A stretch of 64,000 bases of DNA, taken from assembly GCA_023974075.1 (NCBI GenBank), contig CM043788.1:17383928-17447927 (forward strand), in the 5' to 3' direction. A program made the translations under genes and the position numbers. This document shows positions 43,184 to 53,019 of this stretch, piece after piece (the stretch's first letter is position 1; each line of letters begins with the position of its first letter). The notes below the pieces were generated by a model. The model saw nothing but the letters and a program-made list of their open reading frames with translations. It was not told the DNA's origin and did no database searches. The stretch is from Chaenocephalus aceratus (Eukaryota > Chordata > Actinopteri > Perciformes > Channichthyidae).

Positions 43184-44926
43184 GTGATGTCACATTCAAA
43201 CGTTATTTGCCTTATATGTAAAGCAAGCGTCGCTCTGCCAAAGAAATGTAACGTGGAGAGGCATTATCGGAGTGTTTACAAGGCATATGACAGCGACTTC
43301 CCTCCGAGTAGCGAGTTGAGAAAGAGAAAGGTGAGGGAACTTAAGTCACAATTAGCTGGACAGCAGTCACTTTTCTTAAAGCCGACATCCACTGCAAAGG
43401 CAGCCACTGAAGCATCTCTACGAGTGAGTCACGCTATAATCAAACACAAAAAATCCTTTCAAGATGGAGAGATGGTGAAAGAAGCCTTCGTAGAAGCAGC
43501 AGACGCCTTGTTTCGGGATTACACAAACAAAACAGAAATAGTAAACGCTATCAAGGCCGTCCAATTATCACGGAGCACAGTCACACGTCGCTGTGAAGTC
43601 ATGGCTGAGGATTTGACCCAGCAACTCAGGAAGGACATAGAAGACTGCGAGTGTTTCTCACTCCAACTAGACGAGTCCACTGACGTGAGCGATACAGCAC
43701 AATTGTGCGTTTTTATCCGGATGGTGTTCACAGACATGATGGCGAAAGAAGAACTGCTGACAATTCTGCCAATGAAGGAACACACTCGGGGCGAGGACAT
43801 TTTTCGGACGTTTAAAAACTTTGTTGACAAAACTAAACTCCCCATGTCTAAGTTGAGTTCCATCACAACGGATGGTGCGCCTGCGATGGTGGGCCGGTGT
43901 AATGGCTTCATCGCAAAATGCAGAGAGGATGACATATTCCCTGACTTTCTGAATTATCACTGCATTATACACCAGCACGCACTTTGTGCTAAAATGCTGA
44001 ACATGAAAGAGGTAATGGATGTGTCACTTAAAGTGGCCTGTTCTATTCGGGCAAGACCTCTTCAAAGACGGCTGTTTCGTGCATATCTGGAGGATGCCGA
44101 CTGTGTTCACACTGACCTCTTACTACACACCGACGTAAGATGACTGAGTGGGGGCAATTTTCTCGAGAGATTTCGAGTGCTTCTACCGGAGATAAAGGCA
44201 TTTCTCCATGGCACCAAGCTCGCGGAGTACGCACGTCTAGATGACGAGGAGTGGCTGTTAGATTTGGCGTTTTTAACAGACATTACACACATGTTAAATG
44301 AGCTGAACTTGGAGCTACAAGGGAAAGACAGAACTGTGGTTGACATGATCAGCTCAGTTAATGCCTTCAAACGAAGGCTGCATCTGCTGTGTTCAAAGCT
44401 GCAGCGCAAAGATTTGGCCAACTTCCAAAACATCGCCTCTGAGCTGGAGAAGCAAGGGAAGGACAGCGCGCTCCTTGACAGTGCGCGCTACACAGAGCAA
44501 GTCAATAACATTACATCTGACTTCAAGAAACGCTTCTGAGACTTCGCTTTGCTCGAGCCAATCGCCACATTCATGTGCTATCCATTTAGTGAAGACCATG
44601 ATATTGATTTGCTGGCCCAAAATATCGGAGCAGTGTTTCATCTGAACCCGTCTGCGCTGGAGGATGAGATGTTGTCGCTGCAGGCCGACATCCAGTTGAA
44701 GGCGCGTGCCCATGCCGGACAGTTTTGGAACTTATTCAGGGTTGAAAAGTATCCAAACGTCAGAAAATATGCCACCTCACTGACCTCACTCTTCGGCTCA
44801 ACTTATTTATGCGAGTCAGCCTTCTCCCAAATGAAGATAGTGAAGTCGAAATACCGTTCCCAATTAACTGATGAACATTTGGAGGCCTGCCTGAGACAGC
44901 CATCAGCAGTTACTGTCCTGATTATG
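43184..44926 (+). pseudogene. hAT transposase (GTF2IRD2/ZBED-like), two in-frame stops
   Basis: A single reading frame crosses only two TGA codons (44141-44143 and 44537-44539), then runs into E2 at 44927. Features in order: an N-terminal finger CLICKASVALPKKCNVERHY whose last His position reads Tyr; FSLQLDESTDVSDTAQLCVF with the first catalytic Asp; SSITTDGAPAMVGRCNGFIA with the second; HCIIHQHALCAK; and the C-terminal dimerisation block LTSLFGSTYLCESAFSQMKI then VKSKYRSQLTDEHLEACL. The sequence resembles the Charlie-type hAT domain domesticated in GTF2IRD2. The stops probably arose by TGG to TGA and CGA to TGA. It cannot produce a full protein now. Confidence 0.93.
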
Positions 44927-47601
44927 CAACACATCCTCACTCCCAGGTCGGCCTATGTTGACGTTATGTCAAGTCCCCTGCCGGCTTTTTCCAACGCAAG
45001 GGGGGAGGCCTTAGCGTCCATTTTCAACGCAAGGGGGGGGGCCTTAGCGTCCATTTTCAGCTTTCCGGGATGTCCATGTGCTTCTATGGACGCTCATGGA
45101 AGCACGGCATTCGTTTGTGTCAACTGCCCTTAAAGGCAATGAAGACACTACACTACCCAGAATCCCCAGCTATCGTTTGGACTACGCCATGTGCTCTGTT
45201 TGACAAACCCCGTGATAGTCCTCAAGCTCTGTGATTGGAGAGTGTGCTCCGAGGGTTACCGAGCCTCGAACAGCACTTGAAATGGGATGGAACCACGGCA
45301 GACTGTCCAAAACTGGATTTGAACGGGTCCACCGCGTCCCCCCCCTCCCCCACCCCGTCCCCAGAACTACACATGCTGGCTATTCTGTTTCGCAACATGT
45401 TCTCTATGGCACGTCTCTACTGGGAGTTGTAGTTTTAAAAGACGTTTTCGTATTTCCCATAATAAGAAGTTGCCAGTATTAAACTGTGTACATCCCTGGA
45501 GGTTTAGGGGACAGGAAACACTCACATTTAAAACATATAATTAATAAATGGGTGAAAATTGCTGGTGCCCATAATGGGCAGTATTAATATATATACCCAC
45601 ACGCCAGCTACGGTCAGAAGAGCTTTATTTAACAGCTGGACTTATGTTTGTGACCCCTCCTGTTGTTAATTGATAACATTACATTACATTAATTGATAAG
45701 CCTGAAACATGCACTTGTCAAGGTTCAGAGGCACATTTTGCAAATATGGCAGTAGCCATCGATCAGCTTAAGATAAGATATACTTTATTGATCCCAAGTT
45801 GGAACATTTGCGTTACATCAGCATGTGTAACAGTTAAATATGCAGTGGTGTTTATTTGAAAATCATTTAGTATAATCACACAAATTCTGTGTTTTATATT
45901 TAACAATTCTGTGTTCTTTATTTATTGATTGTTCAATACCTGACAAGGCCGGAGATGAAATATCTGCATACATCATAAGAGTATAATACATTATGTATAA
46001 TATCAGTTAAAATAAGTGCTTCAACATAGTTAACATTGCTGGAGGTATGCACACATATTGATAGATGTCTTGTAATGCACTGTTGAGGAACCTGCGACCC
46101 AAGTTTTTCATTCAGTGCAGAACTACACCATAGTTGTGTAGGCCTATATGATATGTCAATAAACCTTAGAACATCTTGAAATCTTGAACGGGATGTGCAA
46201 AATAGTCATTATATACAGTCTTTAATTAACTATTAGTAGAGAATAACGAGTAATGAATATACTTTATAGGGATCCTATTAATATCTAATAATAAAAATAA
46301 TGAAATTCAATAACATGCTTTAACCACCAGGTGTCTCTTTATATCATCTGTGCACCTTTATGGTGTAAATACAGCCTATCTACCAATTGGATCAAATATA
46401 AAAGTGAGCCGAATTAGTGTTGATACGGCAAGGAGACGTATTGTGTGAAAAGAAATGTAAGATGTTGTTTAATGGCTGATATATTTATGATCCACGTCAC
46501 GTTTTCAGTTCCTCATGTTTGTCTTCTCATCAGGGCTATAAATACAGAACTACGGCAGATATGTAATATTTAATGCAGCCGAACCGTGTATTACAATGCC
46601 GTTATGTGATGACTTTCAAAGAGAAAAGCAAGCACACTCGGAATAAGGTATTATTTTATTTCTTTTAAATGTTTTCGGTCTGTTTCCGGTATTTGTTAAT
46701 GACGATGTGCTGTGAGATGTGAGACTGGAATTGCACAGGGGGAAATAACGTATCTTTAGATGCGGATTTTGTTAAACTAATATGTTTGCGCTGTGGACCA
46801 ACACTATACATTGACGGGGAAGGGGGTAGCAATAAAGATAACACCATTAAACAGTTACACAACATAACATAAATAATATCGATAGCAGCGTCCCTAGCAA
46901 CCACCTTGGTAACAATGAAAACGTTGGACGCAATTTCTTCGTAATAACTAGCAAACTAAAGATCATGTACATCCACTGCACACATAATCTGAAATAACAA
47001 CTCATATTTCTCGCATCAAATGACATCAAAACGCATTTTAATGGCCAAACTAACTTTAAAATAGGCATTTTACACCCAGAATAAAACGAAGTTCGGCCAT
47101 GTTTTCTTTTTCTGCAGGGAGAAATGATAGCTGGGGATTCTGGGTAGTGTAGTGTCTTCTGCCATCCTTTACTCCGAAAAAAGATTTGTTTCTCCGAATC
47201 GAAGGGGAAAAATACAAAAGCATTGCACACAATTTAAACCAATCAATGTTGTGTAATTAACAAGGATAATCTGGTGTTTTTTAGTCGATGAGTAGTGCAG
47301 ATATCACTGTAAAATCAATCGTCAGTAAGGGGAATATTTACTTCCGGGTGTACAATTCTCCGCTATCCAATGAGAATGGACGCTCACATTGCCTTTAAGG
47401 GCAGTCGACACAAACGAATGCCGTGCTTCCATGAGCGTCCATAGAAGCACATGGACATCCCGGAAAGCTGAAAATGGACGCTAAGGCCCCCCCCCTTGCG
47501 TTGAAAATGGACGCTAAGGCCCCCCCCCTTGCGTTGGAAAAAGCCGGCAGGGGACTTGACATAACGTCAACATAGGCCGACCTGGGAGTGAGGATGTGTT
47601 G
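44927..47601. mobile_element. E2: foldback-type element inside the hAT, 7-bp TSD
   Basis: Starts CAACACATCCTCACTCCC and ends GGGAGTGAGGATGTGTTG. GATTATG lies at 44920-44926 and 47602-47608. Near-perfect inverted arms of about 210 bp (44927-45139 / 47391-47601) contain two tandem CAACGCAAGGGGGG...TTAGCGTCCATTTTC units each; a further inner match (GAAGACACTACACTACCC) is offset by about 230 bp on the right. The centre shares blocks with E1, some inverted. A Rex1-like LINE tail lies at 45769-45802. No coding frame. Confidence 0.92.
45769..45802 (-). repeat. Rex1-like LINE 3' tail
   Basis: CTTAAGATAAGATATACTTT then ATTGATCCC is the reverse complement of the GGGATCAATAAAGTATATC-type tail typical of fish Rex1/Babar LINEs. 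Only the tail is visible. Confidence 0.65.
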
Positions 47602-47770
47602 GATTATGCAACATTGATGGACTCCATTCAGTGCAAGTCATCAGAATATGGTAGGGACCCACCTAAATATATTGAATTGTGTTTTGCAGCATTATATCAG
47701 GACCATGGAGAGAGGTTTCTTACCCTGCTTGTTTTTATGTGTTTCTTATCAGGGAAATTAAGGGACAGTC

Positions 47771-47870
47771 AGCGAGAGAGCGAGAGCGAGAGAGAGCGAG
47801 AGAGCGAGAGAGCGAGAGAGCGAGAGAGCGAGAGAGCGAGAGAGCGAGAGCGAGAGAGAGAGAGAGAGAG
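47771..47870. repeat. GAGAGC simple repeat
   Basis: About 100 bp of GAGA/GCGAGA repeats in the 3' part of the hAT element. The Glu/Arg/Ser-rich frames across it are repeat translations. Confidence 0.97.
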
Positions 47871-48306
47871 ATATATAACATGCCTATATTGGACCTATGT
47901 ATATATCATTATAACTTTGAGAGACTGTTCATAGGACCCATTTGAGTATGGTGTCTAAGTTGAGTGTTCTACTCGTTTATTGTATTCCTTGTACTTATAT
48001 TTGTGTTTTATGTTTAAGATTTCAGGACATGGAGAGTGGTTTCTTAGCCTGCTTGTTATGTGTTTCTTAACAGAGAGAGAGAGAAATAGAGAGAGGTTAA
48101 CATGCCATTTTAGTTTTATGTATTCATGTATTTGTTTCTGTTCAAGAACCCAAATAGAGTTGTTGTAGTTATCCCATGTATACATAAAACGTGTTATTCA
48201 GCCCCTTGCAATTTGGGATTTTATTTTTGGTTGGTAGACCTCGGTGAGCTGGTCATTTCAAAAGTAGCCCACCGGCCCAAAAAGTGTGGGCACCCCTGGA
48301 CTAGAG

Positions 48307-48890
48307 CGATGCGATAGGAGCGTTTAGAGTGAAGCGAATATTCGCATCGCGTCCGGTCTGAACGCAGCATTAAAGCGAGCTCCGCGCTGCACTGGAAACG
48401 CGGCATTACATCACCAGAAGTCCTAATTTAAGGGGTCATTTCTCCCAAAAAAAGATTTTTTACTCACTATATCAACAGCCCCACCAAAAATATGTGCAAA
48501 TGAACGGGGTGTGGTTAGCTCACAGATCCAGACCAAAGCAACAGCACCACAACACTGACTCAATAGCTCTTGTTTCACACTCCAGAACTCTTAGGTGGTT
48601 TGCAAACTGCCAATAAACCAAAAAGAACCATTATTGTGCTTTTCTGGTGCTTAACTGGTTCTTCTCTGGTTCTGAGTCCAGAGCCAGTTCCGGGCTACAG
48701 CCTGATTTAGCTCTGGTTCTTCCTGTTTCAGCCGCAGCGGGGCCGGTGTTGCAGTATAACTTATAATGACATTCTATTATTTTCATCAAAGGAATCCGGG
48801 GCGTGTACATTGAGGACCCATTGTTGACTTACCAGGAAATAAACATGTCGATCGCCTCGTTTGTAGTTTACGTTCATCAACTTGCCTTTT
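48307..48890. other. Repeat-like DNA between the hAT and the small-gene cluster
   Basis: Contains GCATCGCGTCCGGTCTGAAC near 48345 and an AACTGGTTCTTCTCTGGTTC-rich block at 48640-48730, both with the look of MITE subterminal sequence. I could not pair termini or duplications. Confidence 0.4.
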
Positions 48891-49146
48891 TAGAGTCAGA
48901 ATCCTAACGAAATCTCCTCAAACAGAGTACTTCATGGCAGTGGTCCGTTTTTATACACAAAAGTGTATCTTTTCAGTAACTTTCTCAGAGAATTTAAGCA
49001 TAAATCTGGCAAATGTTCAAAACAGCCTTGTTTTCACTGAAATAGCCTCAAAATCACAAACTGACATTAAGAGTCAGGTGCTTGACGAAATCTACTAAAA
49101 CAAAGTACTTCATTATCTACTTTTCAGCTTTTATACACAAAAGTGC
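48891..49146. repeat. 180-bp repeat, left array (one full and one partial unit)
   Basis: Unit AGAGTCAG(A/G)TGCTTGACGA..., ATACACAAAAGTGTATCTTT..., CAGCCTTGTTTTCACTGAAA, ATCACAAACTG. The first copy is 48891-49068; the second, from 49069, is cut short at 49146. The same unit forms the right array at 52529-52937. Confidence 0.9.
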
Positions 49147-49659
49147 AGGGAAGGTATGCTGATTTAGAACACTATCTGTGAGATGAGAAGGAAGAGGGAC
49201 GGGGGAGGAAAATTCAGAGGATGAAGAAGCAGAAAACAGCCATTATTTTTCACTATTTTGTAAAACAGACTGCACGTCAGTTTCAAGAAAGATGAAACCG
49301 TGTTTATGCAGACATGCAAAATATCTGAGGCCCTATAAAAAAGTTACAAGTATATTGTGTTGAAAATATCTCCAAAAGTCGTAATATTGTATAATGTATT
49401 AGTTGTATGTTGTATTTTGTTAGAAATCACTATGTAGTTGTTCAAAAATATAATGGAGAAAAGAGAGAAAGACAAAAAATGGCTTTTCGTTTTTTTTATT
49501 AGTGATACCTGAGGATATTCTCTTTTTTAATTGTAGCGACTGTGAACTAATGTGTAATTACTTTTTTACTAACTATAAGAAAAGTCTCTCTGAAGAGGGG
49601 AAATAATAAAACAATTTTAAAAACATGATCTTTGTCTTTTTACAATTACTTTACGGATT

Positions 49660-50352
49660 CAGACGCCTCCAGCCGAAGAACTTCATGAAGAATGGACTCT
49701 GAAAAATGGCGATATTTGGGGTTATGTATTCAACTATATGAGGAATGAACTGCATTTATACAATCTGAAGAATGGAGAAACGTATGGACCACGTAGTGTT
49801 AAAGCGACACTGACCTCAACAGATTGGGCTGTGTTAACTCTGGTGTCTTCCAGAGATCTCCACGCAACCACTGTATCGGAAGAAGTAGTGCATCAAGAAA
49901 CCATAGTGGAACCAGCGGTGTAAAAGATATTTGCAAAGAAAAGCAAAGAAACACAGACAGCATGCGAGATCAAAGAAGAATTTTCACCGCCGCCCCTCAA
50001 TGTGGAGGAAGAAGGAGTTATTTCCCCACTGCCAGAAGTGAGAAGAGTCCTGACAAGCACCGTCTGGGAAACTAAAAGCGGACCATCGGGGCGATGGTAT
50101 TACCGTGCAAGCCATTTGGAAACGCTGGGGAAGGACCCCTCTGATGATTTTGTGTATTTTGAGTATTTTAACTCTACATGTGGGGTTTTTCAGACATCTG
50201 TGCGGGTGCCTCTGACTGCTTGGCTGAAAATGATTGATGGAAAAGCTACAAAGCTTAAAGAACTTTTTAAACAGAGTCAGACATCGATGGACATTATACT
50301 GGTGAAAAAGAATCTCACCTTTACAGAGGACTCCGCCTCCCACTCAACATAA
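49660..50352 (+). pseudogene. Small-cluster gene 1: possible PC4-like tandem protein, one stop
   Basis: One frame covers this stretch with a single internal TAA (49921-49923). There is no ATG at the 5' end; the frame opens behind a pyrimidine-rich tract and CAG at 49670, so either an upstream exon exists or the start is lost. The first half has ELHLYNLKNGETYGPRSVKA then TLTSTDWAVL, whose pattern (strand, loop, GPR-basic, strand, W) resembles PC4/Sub1-type single-strand DNA-binding domains. The second half (GRWYYRASHLETLGKDPSDD, FVYFEYFNSTCGVFQTSVRV, PLTAWLKM) may be a second such module. The fold assignment is pattern-based only. Its 3' end overlaps the first copy of the shared promoter. Confidence 0.5.
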
Positions 50353-50415
50353 CAAGTCACACCCTCCTCACCAGATCATTTAAAACTAAGGACCCCTCAA
50401 AGAAAAACATTGTGT
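50335..50415 (+). promoter_or_regulatory. Shared promoter module, copy 1 (degenerate)
   Basis: CACTCAACATAACAAGTCAC, CTCACCAGATCATTTAAAAC, AAGGACC: the same order of blocks as at 51240 and 52940. The TATA-like box is ATTTAAAAC. The ATG position is followed at once by a stop. Confidence 0.6.
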
Positions 50416-50588
50416 ATTCTACCTATGTAAAAAGTAAAAGAGTGTCGGGTTTGTCTTACGAAAATGTGTTATCTCTGTATCAAGATGATGTGTTTAAAAA
50501 TGAATTTTGTGAAAAATACCAACTGTGTGAGAGACGTCATAAAGACACTCATTTTAACCACAGTGTTTGTTCTCTGCAAATGTTTTAA
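50391..50588 (+). pseudogene. Small-cluster gene 2 remnant
   Basis: Downstream of promoter copy 1 a frame without an ATG codes KNIVYSTYVKSKRVSGLSYE and ends CERRHKDTHFNHSVCSLQMF with TAA at 50586-50588. Its position relative to the promoter is that of a coding region, but the initiator has been lost. The Cys/His spacing near the end could be a metal site. No family recognised. A second frame (50464-50727) overlaps it and is less convincing. Confidence 0.35.
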
Positions 50589-50779
50589 GATTGTTACAAA
50601 AGGTATGGAGACAAAATTAATTCAGGTGACTCTGGCTTTATTAGGAAAACAAACATATAATACAAATGGGTTAGGGGTTAAATGTAACCATCTTGGACTT
50701 AATAGTCTAACAAAATACTTTATCTGAATACATTTGTTCTTTTTAAGAACATCAACGCTTTCTTCTCTTTTTTCTTGTG

Positions 50780-50922
50780 TTACTAAGATACTTTTAGACA
50801 CACTTTGGTGTATGCAACACTTGTTCAGATAAACAAGGTTTTTTCTTTTCTGATAAACTTACATATTTCAGTTATTTTCTGCTACCAAGATACTTTAAGA
50901 TACACCTTGATGTACGCAACAC
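50780..50922. repeat. Direct repeat, 101-bp period
   Basis: TTACTAAGATACTTTTAGAC (50780) and CTACCAAGATACTTTAAGAT (50881) begin two similar 40-bp blocks that both end in TATGCAACAC or TACGCAACAC. Confidence 0.8.
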
Positions 50923-51180
50923 GCAACAAAGGGTATAATATGAAGTACTTGGTAAGGAAGGGGTTTTTCTTTAAGGGGTGCAAAACTTTCGAACAGGGTA
51001 AAATATTCATTAATTTGTATTGAATTGAGTTTTCTTTTTCTTTTTTGATTTTCAAAATACGATTTGTACACAATGACTTTTCCATATTTCTGACATACTA
51101 TACTTTTTTTACTTTTTTTCTGTAGAATCTTGACAAAACTATTACTTGTTCTTAAATGATGACCTATTGCTGGAGATGAG

Positions 51181-51330
51181 ATGAAAAAGCTACAACGCAT
51201 AAAGAACTTTTTTCTAAAAACTCTCAATTCTATAATTGACTCCCCCCATTCAACGCAATAAGCCCCACCCTCCACTCAGCAAATCATCTAAAACGAAGGA
51301 CCTCGCTAAGACGACCGTTGTAAACTAGCC
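51181..51330 (+). promoter_or_regulatory. Shared promoter module, copy 2, plus duplicated 3' end of gene 1
   Basis: AAAAAGCTACAACGCATAAA at 51184 repeats the 3' coding end of gene 1 (GGAAAAGCTACAAAGCTTAA at 50239). Then CAACGCAATAAGCCCCACCC, CTCAGCAAATCATCTAAAAC and GACGACCGTTGTAAACTAGC lead to the ATG of gene 3. Duplication of a gene end plus promoter explains the arrangement. Confidence 0.8.
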
Positions 51331-51750
51331 ATGGAGCAGAGAAAAGCCAAGACTCCCCCCGCGAATTGCAGCCAGGAACAGAGTCTTGAACTACCATCAA
51401 CACCACCATGTGGGAAACCCGAATCTTGCAGTACTACTGCTGCTGATGCTACTCCTCGGGTCAATAAGTCTCGGTTTAGGGACACAGTGAAATCGGAATT
51501 GTTTCATATTCTGGAGAGGGTGCTGTATCAGTACAGAGAAGAAATATGTAAAGGATGCCGAGTCAGTAACCCCGACCAGAGGCAACACGATTGTCGGAAT
51601 GACATGCCCGATTTCTTATTCAGAAACAATTACAAAGCGTTAATGAAAAGACTTTGGCTCGCCAACTTTGTTACAGTGATTGACCAGAGTCTTATTGAAA
51701 AAGGCATTTGCGAGGATGAACTGAGGATAGGACGCGCTTCGGAGACTTGA
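51331..51750 (+). CDS. Small-cluster gene 3: Cys/His-cluster protein, 3' end frameshifted
   Basis: 139 residues from the ATG directly behind promoter copy 2. The first eight residues MEQRKAKT correspond to MDLRKTKS of gene 5, so promoter and leader were duplicated together. A Ser/Thr/Pro-rich region (10-45) is followed by a helical segment (about 50-70) and CKGCRVSNPDQRQHDC, a C-x2-C-x9-H-x-C cluster likely to bind zinc. A further helical region (RNNYKALMKRLWLANFVTVI) follows. Near 51735 coding-like sequence continues in another frame to about 51848, so a frameshift has probably shortened the C-terminus. I do not recognise the family. It lacks introns. Confidence 0.6.
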   Translation: MEQRKAKTPPANCSQEQSLELPSTPPCGKPESCSTTAADATPRVNKSRFRDTVKSELFHILERVLYQYREEICKGCRVSNPDQRQHDCRNDMPDFLFRNNYKALMKRLWLANFVTVIDQSLIEKGICEDELRIGRASET

Positions 51751-51864
51751 AAAGATCCATATCGAGTTGTATGGAGAAGAAGAAGACTAATAACCAGCAG
51801 TTGGATGGAGAAGAAGCCAGGGACTTGTTCGATACATTGACTTTTTTCTTTAAGTAAAATAAAA

Positions 51865-52329
51865 ATGGGAAACTACTATGCAAAACTCTCTGTATATACT
51901 GATCAGCATGTAGTCATTACCCTTTTAATAAGTGTGGTGATGGGGACGATTGAAAACAGAACGAGTAGTGACCCCTGTGTAAAAAGAATGGCTGAAGTTT
52001 GTAAACTGGAAGACATTTTGGATATCGTTCGTTCTGGCAGTACTATTCCGGGTCATTGGGAAACGATTGTAAACGAAACATTTAAAGTGGTCCTGGAATC
52101 TTCATTTTCCAAAACATTCTGTAACATTACCTCAGAAATGAAACAAACATCAAAAGTGTTTCATGTTCTCTCATTGTATGCTCTGTTTGTAGATGTAATG
52201 CATCTTTGTGTCGAAAACTGCATACACATGAATATTTTGACTGAAGTGAAAAAACTCCATCACGATATCTCCAGTAATATGGGGAATTCTAAACTGGAGA
52301 CGGTCCTGGGGATGCTACAATCAGTATAA
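51865..52329 (+). CDS. Small-cluster gene 4: 154-aa protein, intact frame, N-myristoylation-like start
   Basis: Starts MGNYYAKLSVYTDQHVVITL; Gly2 with Ala6 is compatible with N-myristoylation. The rest is predicted mostly helical, with six Cys and a hydrophobic stretch (SKVFHVLSLYALFVDVMHLC). An all-helical Bcl-2-like or similar fold is conceivable but I see no BH motif, so no function is assigned. It is the only member of the cluster with no visible lesion. It has no promoter copy of its own: the ATG is 115 nt after gene 3, so it may be expressed from the same transcript. AATAAA at 52351 lies 22 nt past its stop. Confidence 0.6.
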   Translation: MGNYYAKLSVYTDQHVVITLLISVVMGTIENRTSSDPCVKRMAEVCKLEDILDIVRSGSTIPGHWETIVNETFKVVLESSFSKTFCNITSEMKQTSKVFHVLSLYALFVDVMHLCVENCIHMNILTEVKKLHHDISSNMGNSKLETVLGMLQSV

Positions 52330-52350
52330 CTATTGATTTTGTGTGTGAAA

Positions 52351-52356
52351 AATAAA
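52351..52356 (+). terminator. Poly(A) signal after gene 4
   Basis: AATAAA just past the gene 4 stop, followed by a T-rich stretch. It would end a transcript started at promoter copy 2 carrying genes 3 and 4. Confidence 0.6.
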
Positions 52357-52528
52357 AAAAGTGTTTTTTTACATTTAAAAACTGTTGTCATCATTATAGC
52401 AAGGGGAGCGTGTCTGATACATGTGTATTACAGTCCTTCTTTTGGTGTTTTTCAGTGTTTTCTGTGTGTCTGTACACACAAAGCACAAATCATTTAAAAC
52501 AAACCCTGAATCAAATTTAGAGAGGACA

Positions 52529-52937
52529 ATTAAGAGTCAGATGCTTGACGAAATCTACTAAAACAAAGTACTTCATTATCTACTTTTCAGCTTTTATACA
52601 CAAAGTGTATCTTTCAGTAACTTTTCTCAAAGAATTTAAGCATAAATCTGTCAAATGTTCAAAATAGCCTTGTTTCACTGAAATAGCCTCAAAATCACAA
52701 ACTGCCATTAAGAGTCAGATGCTTTACGGAATCGAATAAAACAGAGTACTTTCATGGTAGTGGTCAGCTTTTTTAAAAAGAAAAGTGTATCTTTCAGTAA
52801 CTTTTTGAGAGAGTTAAGCATAAATCTGTCCAATGTTTCAAAACAGCCTTGTTTTACTGACATAGCCTCAAAATCACAAATTGCCGTTAAGAGTCAGATG
52901 CTTTACGAAATCTAATAAAACAGAGTACTTTCTACAG
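52529..52937. repeat. 180-bp repeat, right array (two full units and one partial)
   Basis: Units begin at 52529, 52709 and 52889 with AAGAGTCAGATGCTT(G/T)ACG. The third is truncated at 52937 and joins promoter copy 3 directly, so the array may be part of its upstream control region. Confidence 0.92.
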
Positions 52938-52939
52938 AT

Positions 52940-53019
52940 GACTCCTCCCACTCAACGCAATAAGTCCCACCCCACTCAGCAAATCATATAAAAATAAGGA
53001 CGACCGTTGAAAACTAGCC
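52940..53019 (+). promoter_or_regulatory. Shared promoter module, copy 3 (TATA box)
   Basis: ACTCCTCCCACTCAACGCAA, TAAGTCCCACCCCACTCAGC and AAATCATATAAAAATAAGGA with a good TATA box at about 52986-52993, then GACCGTTGAAAACTAGCC and the ATG. The spacing between TATA and ATG (about 30 nt) implies a very short leader. Confidence 0.8.

Larger units (their letters stand above)
42828..48298 (+). mobile_element. 5.5-kb hAT element with transposase, 8-bp TSD
   Basis: The left end CAGAGGTGCCCAGTACGG pairs with the right end GTGTGGGCACCCCTG. GACTAGAG is present on both sides (42820-42827 and 48299-48306). It carries a long transposase frame (43184 on) that is broken by E2 (44927-47601). Without E2 the element is about 2.8 kb, a normal size for an autonomous hAT. 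It sits inside the TTF-hAT fragment. Confidence 0.96.

Noticed and set aside
43519..43978. Minus-strand frames of 103-138 aa
   Set aside because: Antisense shadows of the hAT transposase, whose plus-strand motifs are clear.
51865..52329. Bcl-2 family assignment for small-cluster gene 4
   Set aside because: Helical and with a hydrophobic segment, but no BH1 NWGR-type motif or other BH signature is visible.
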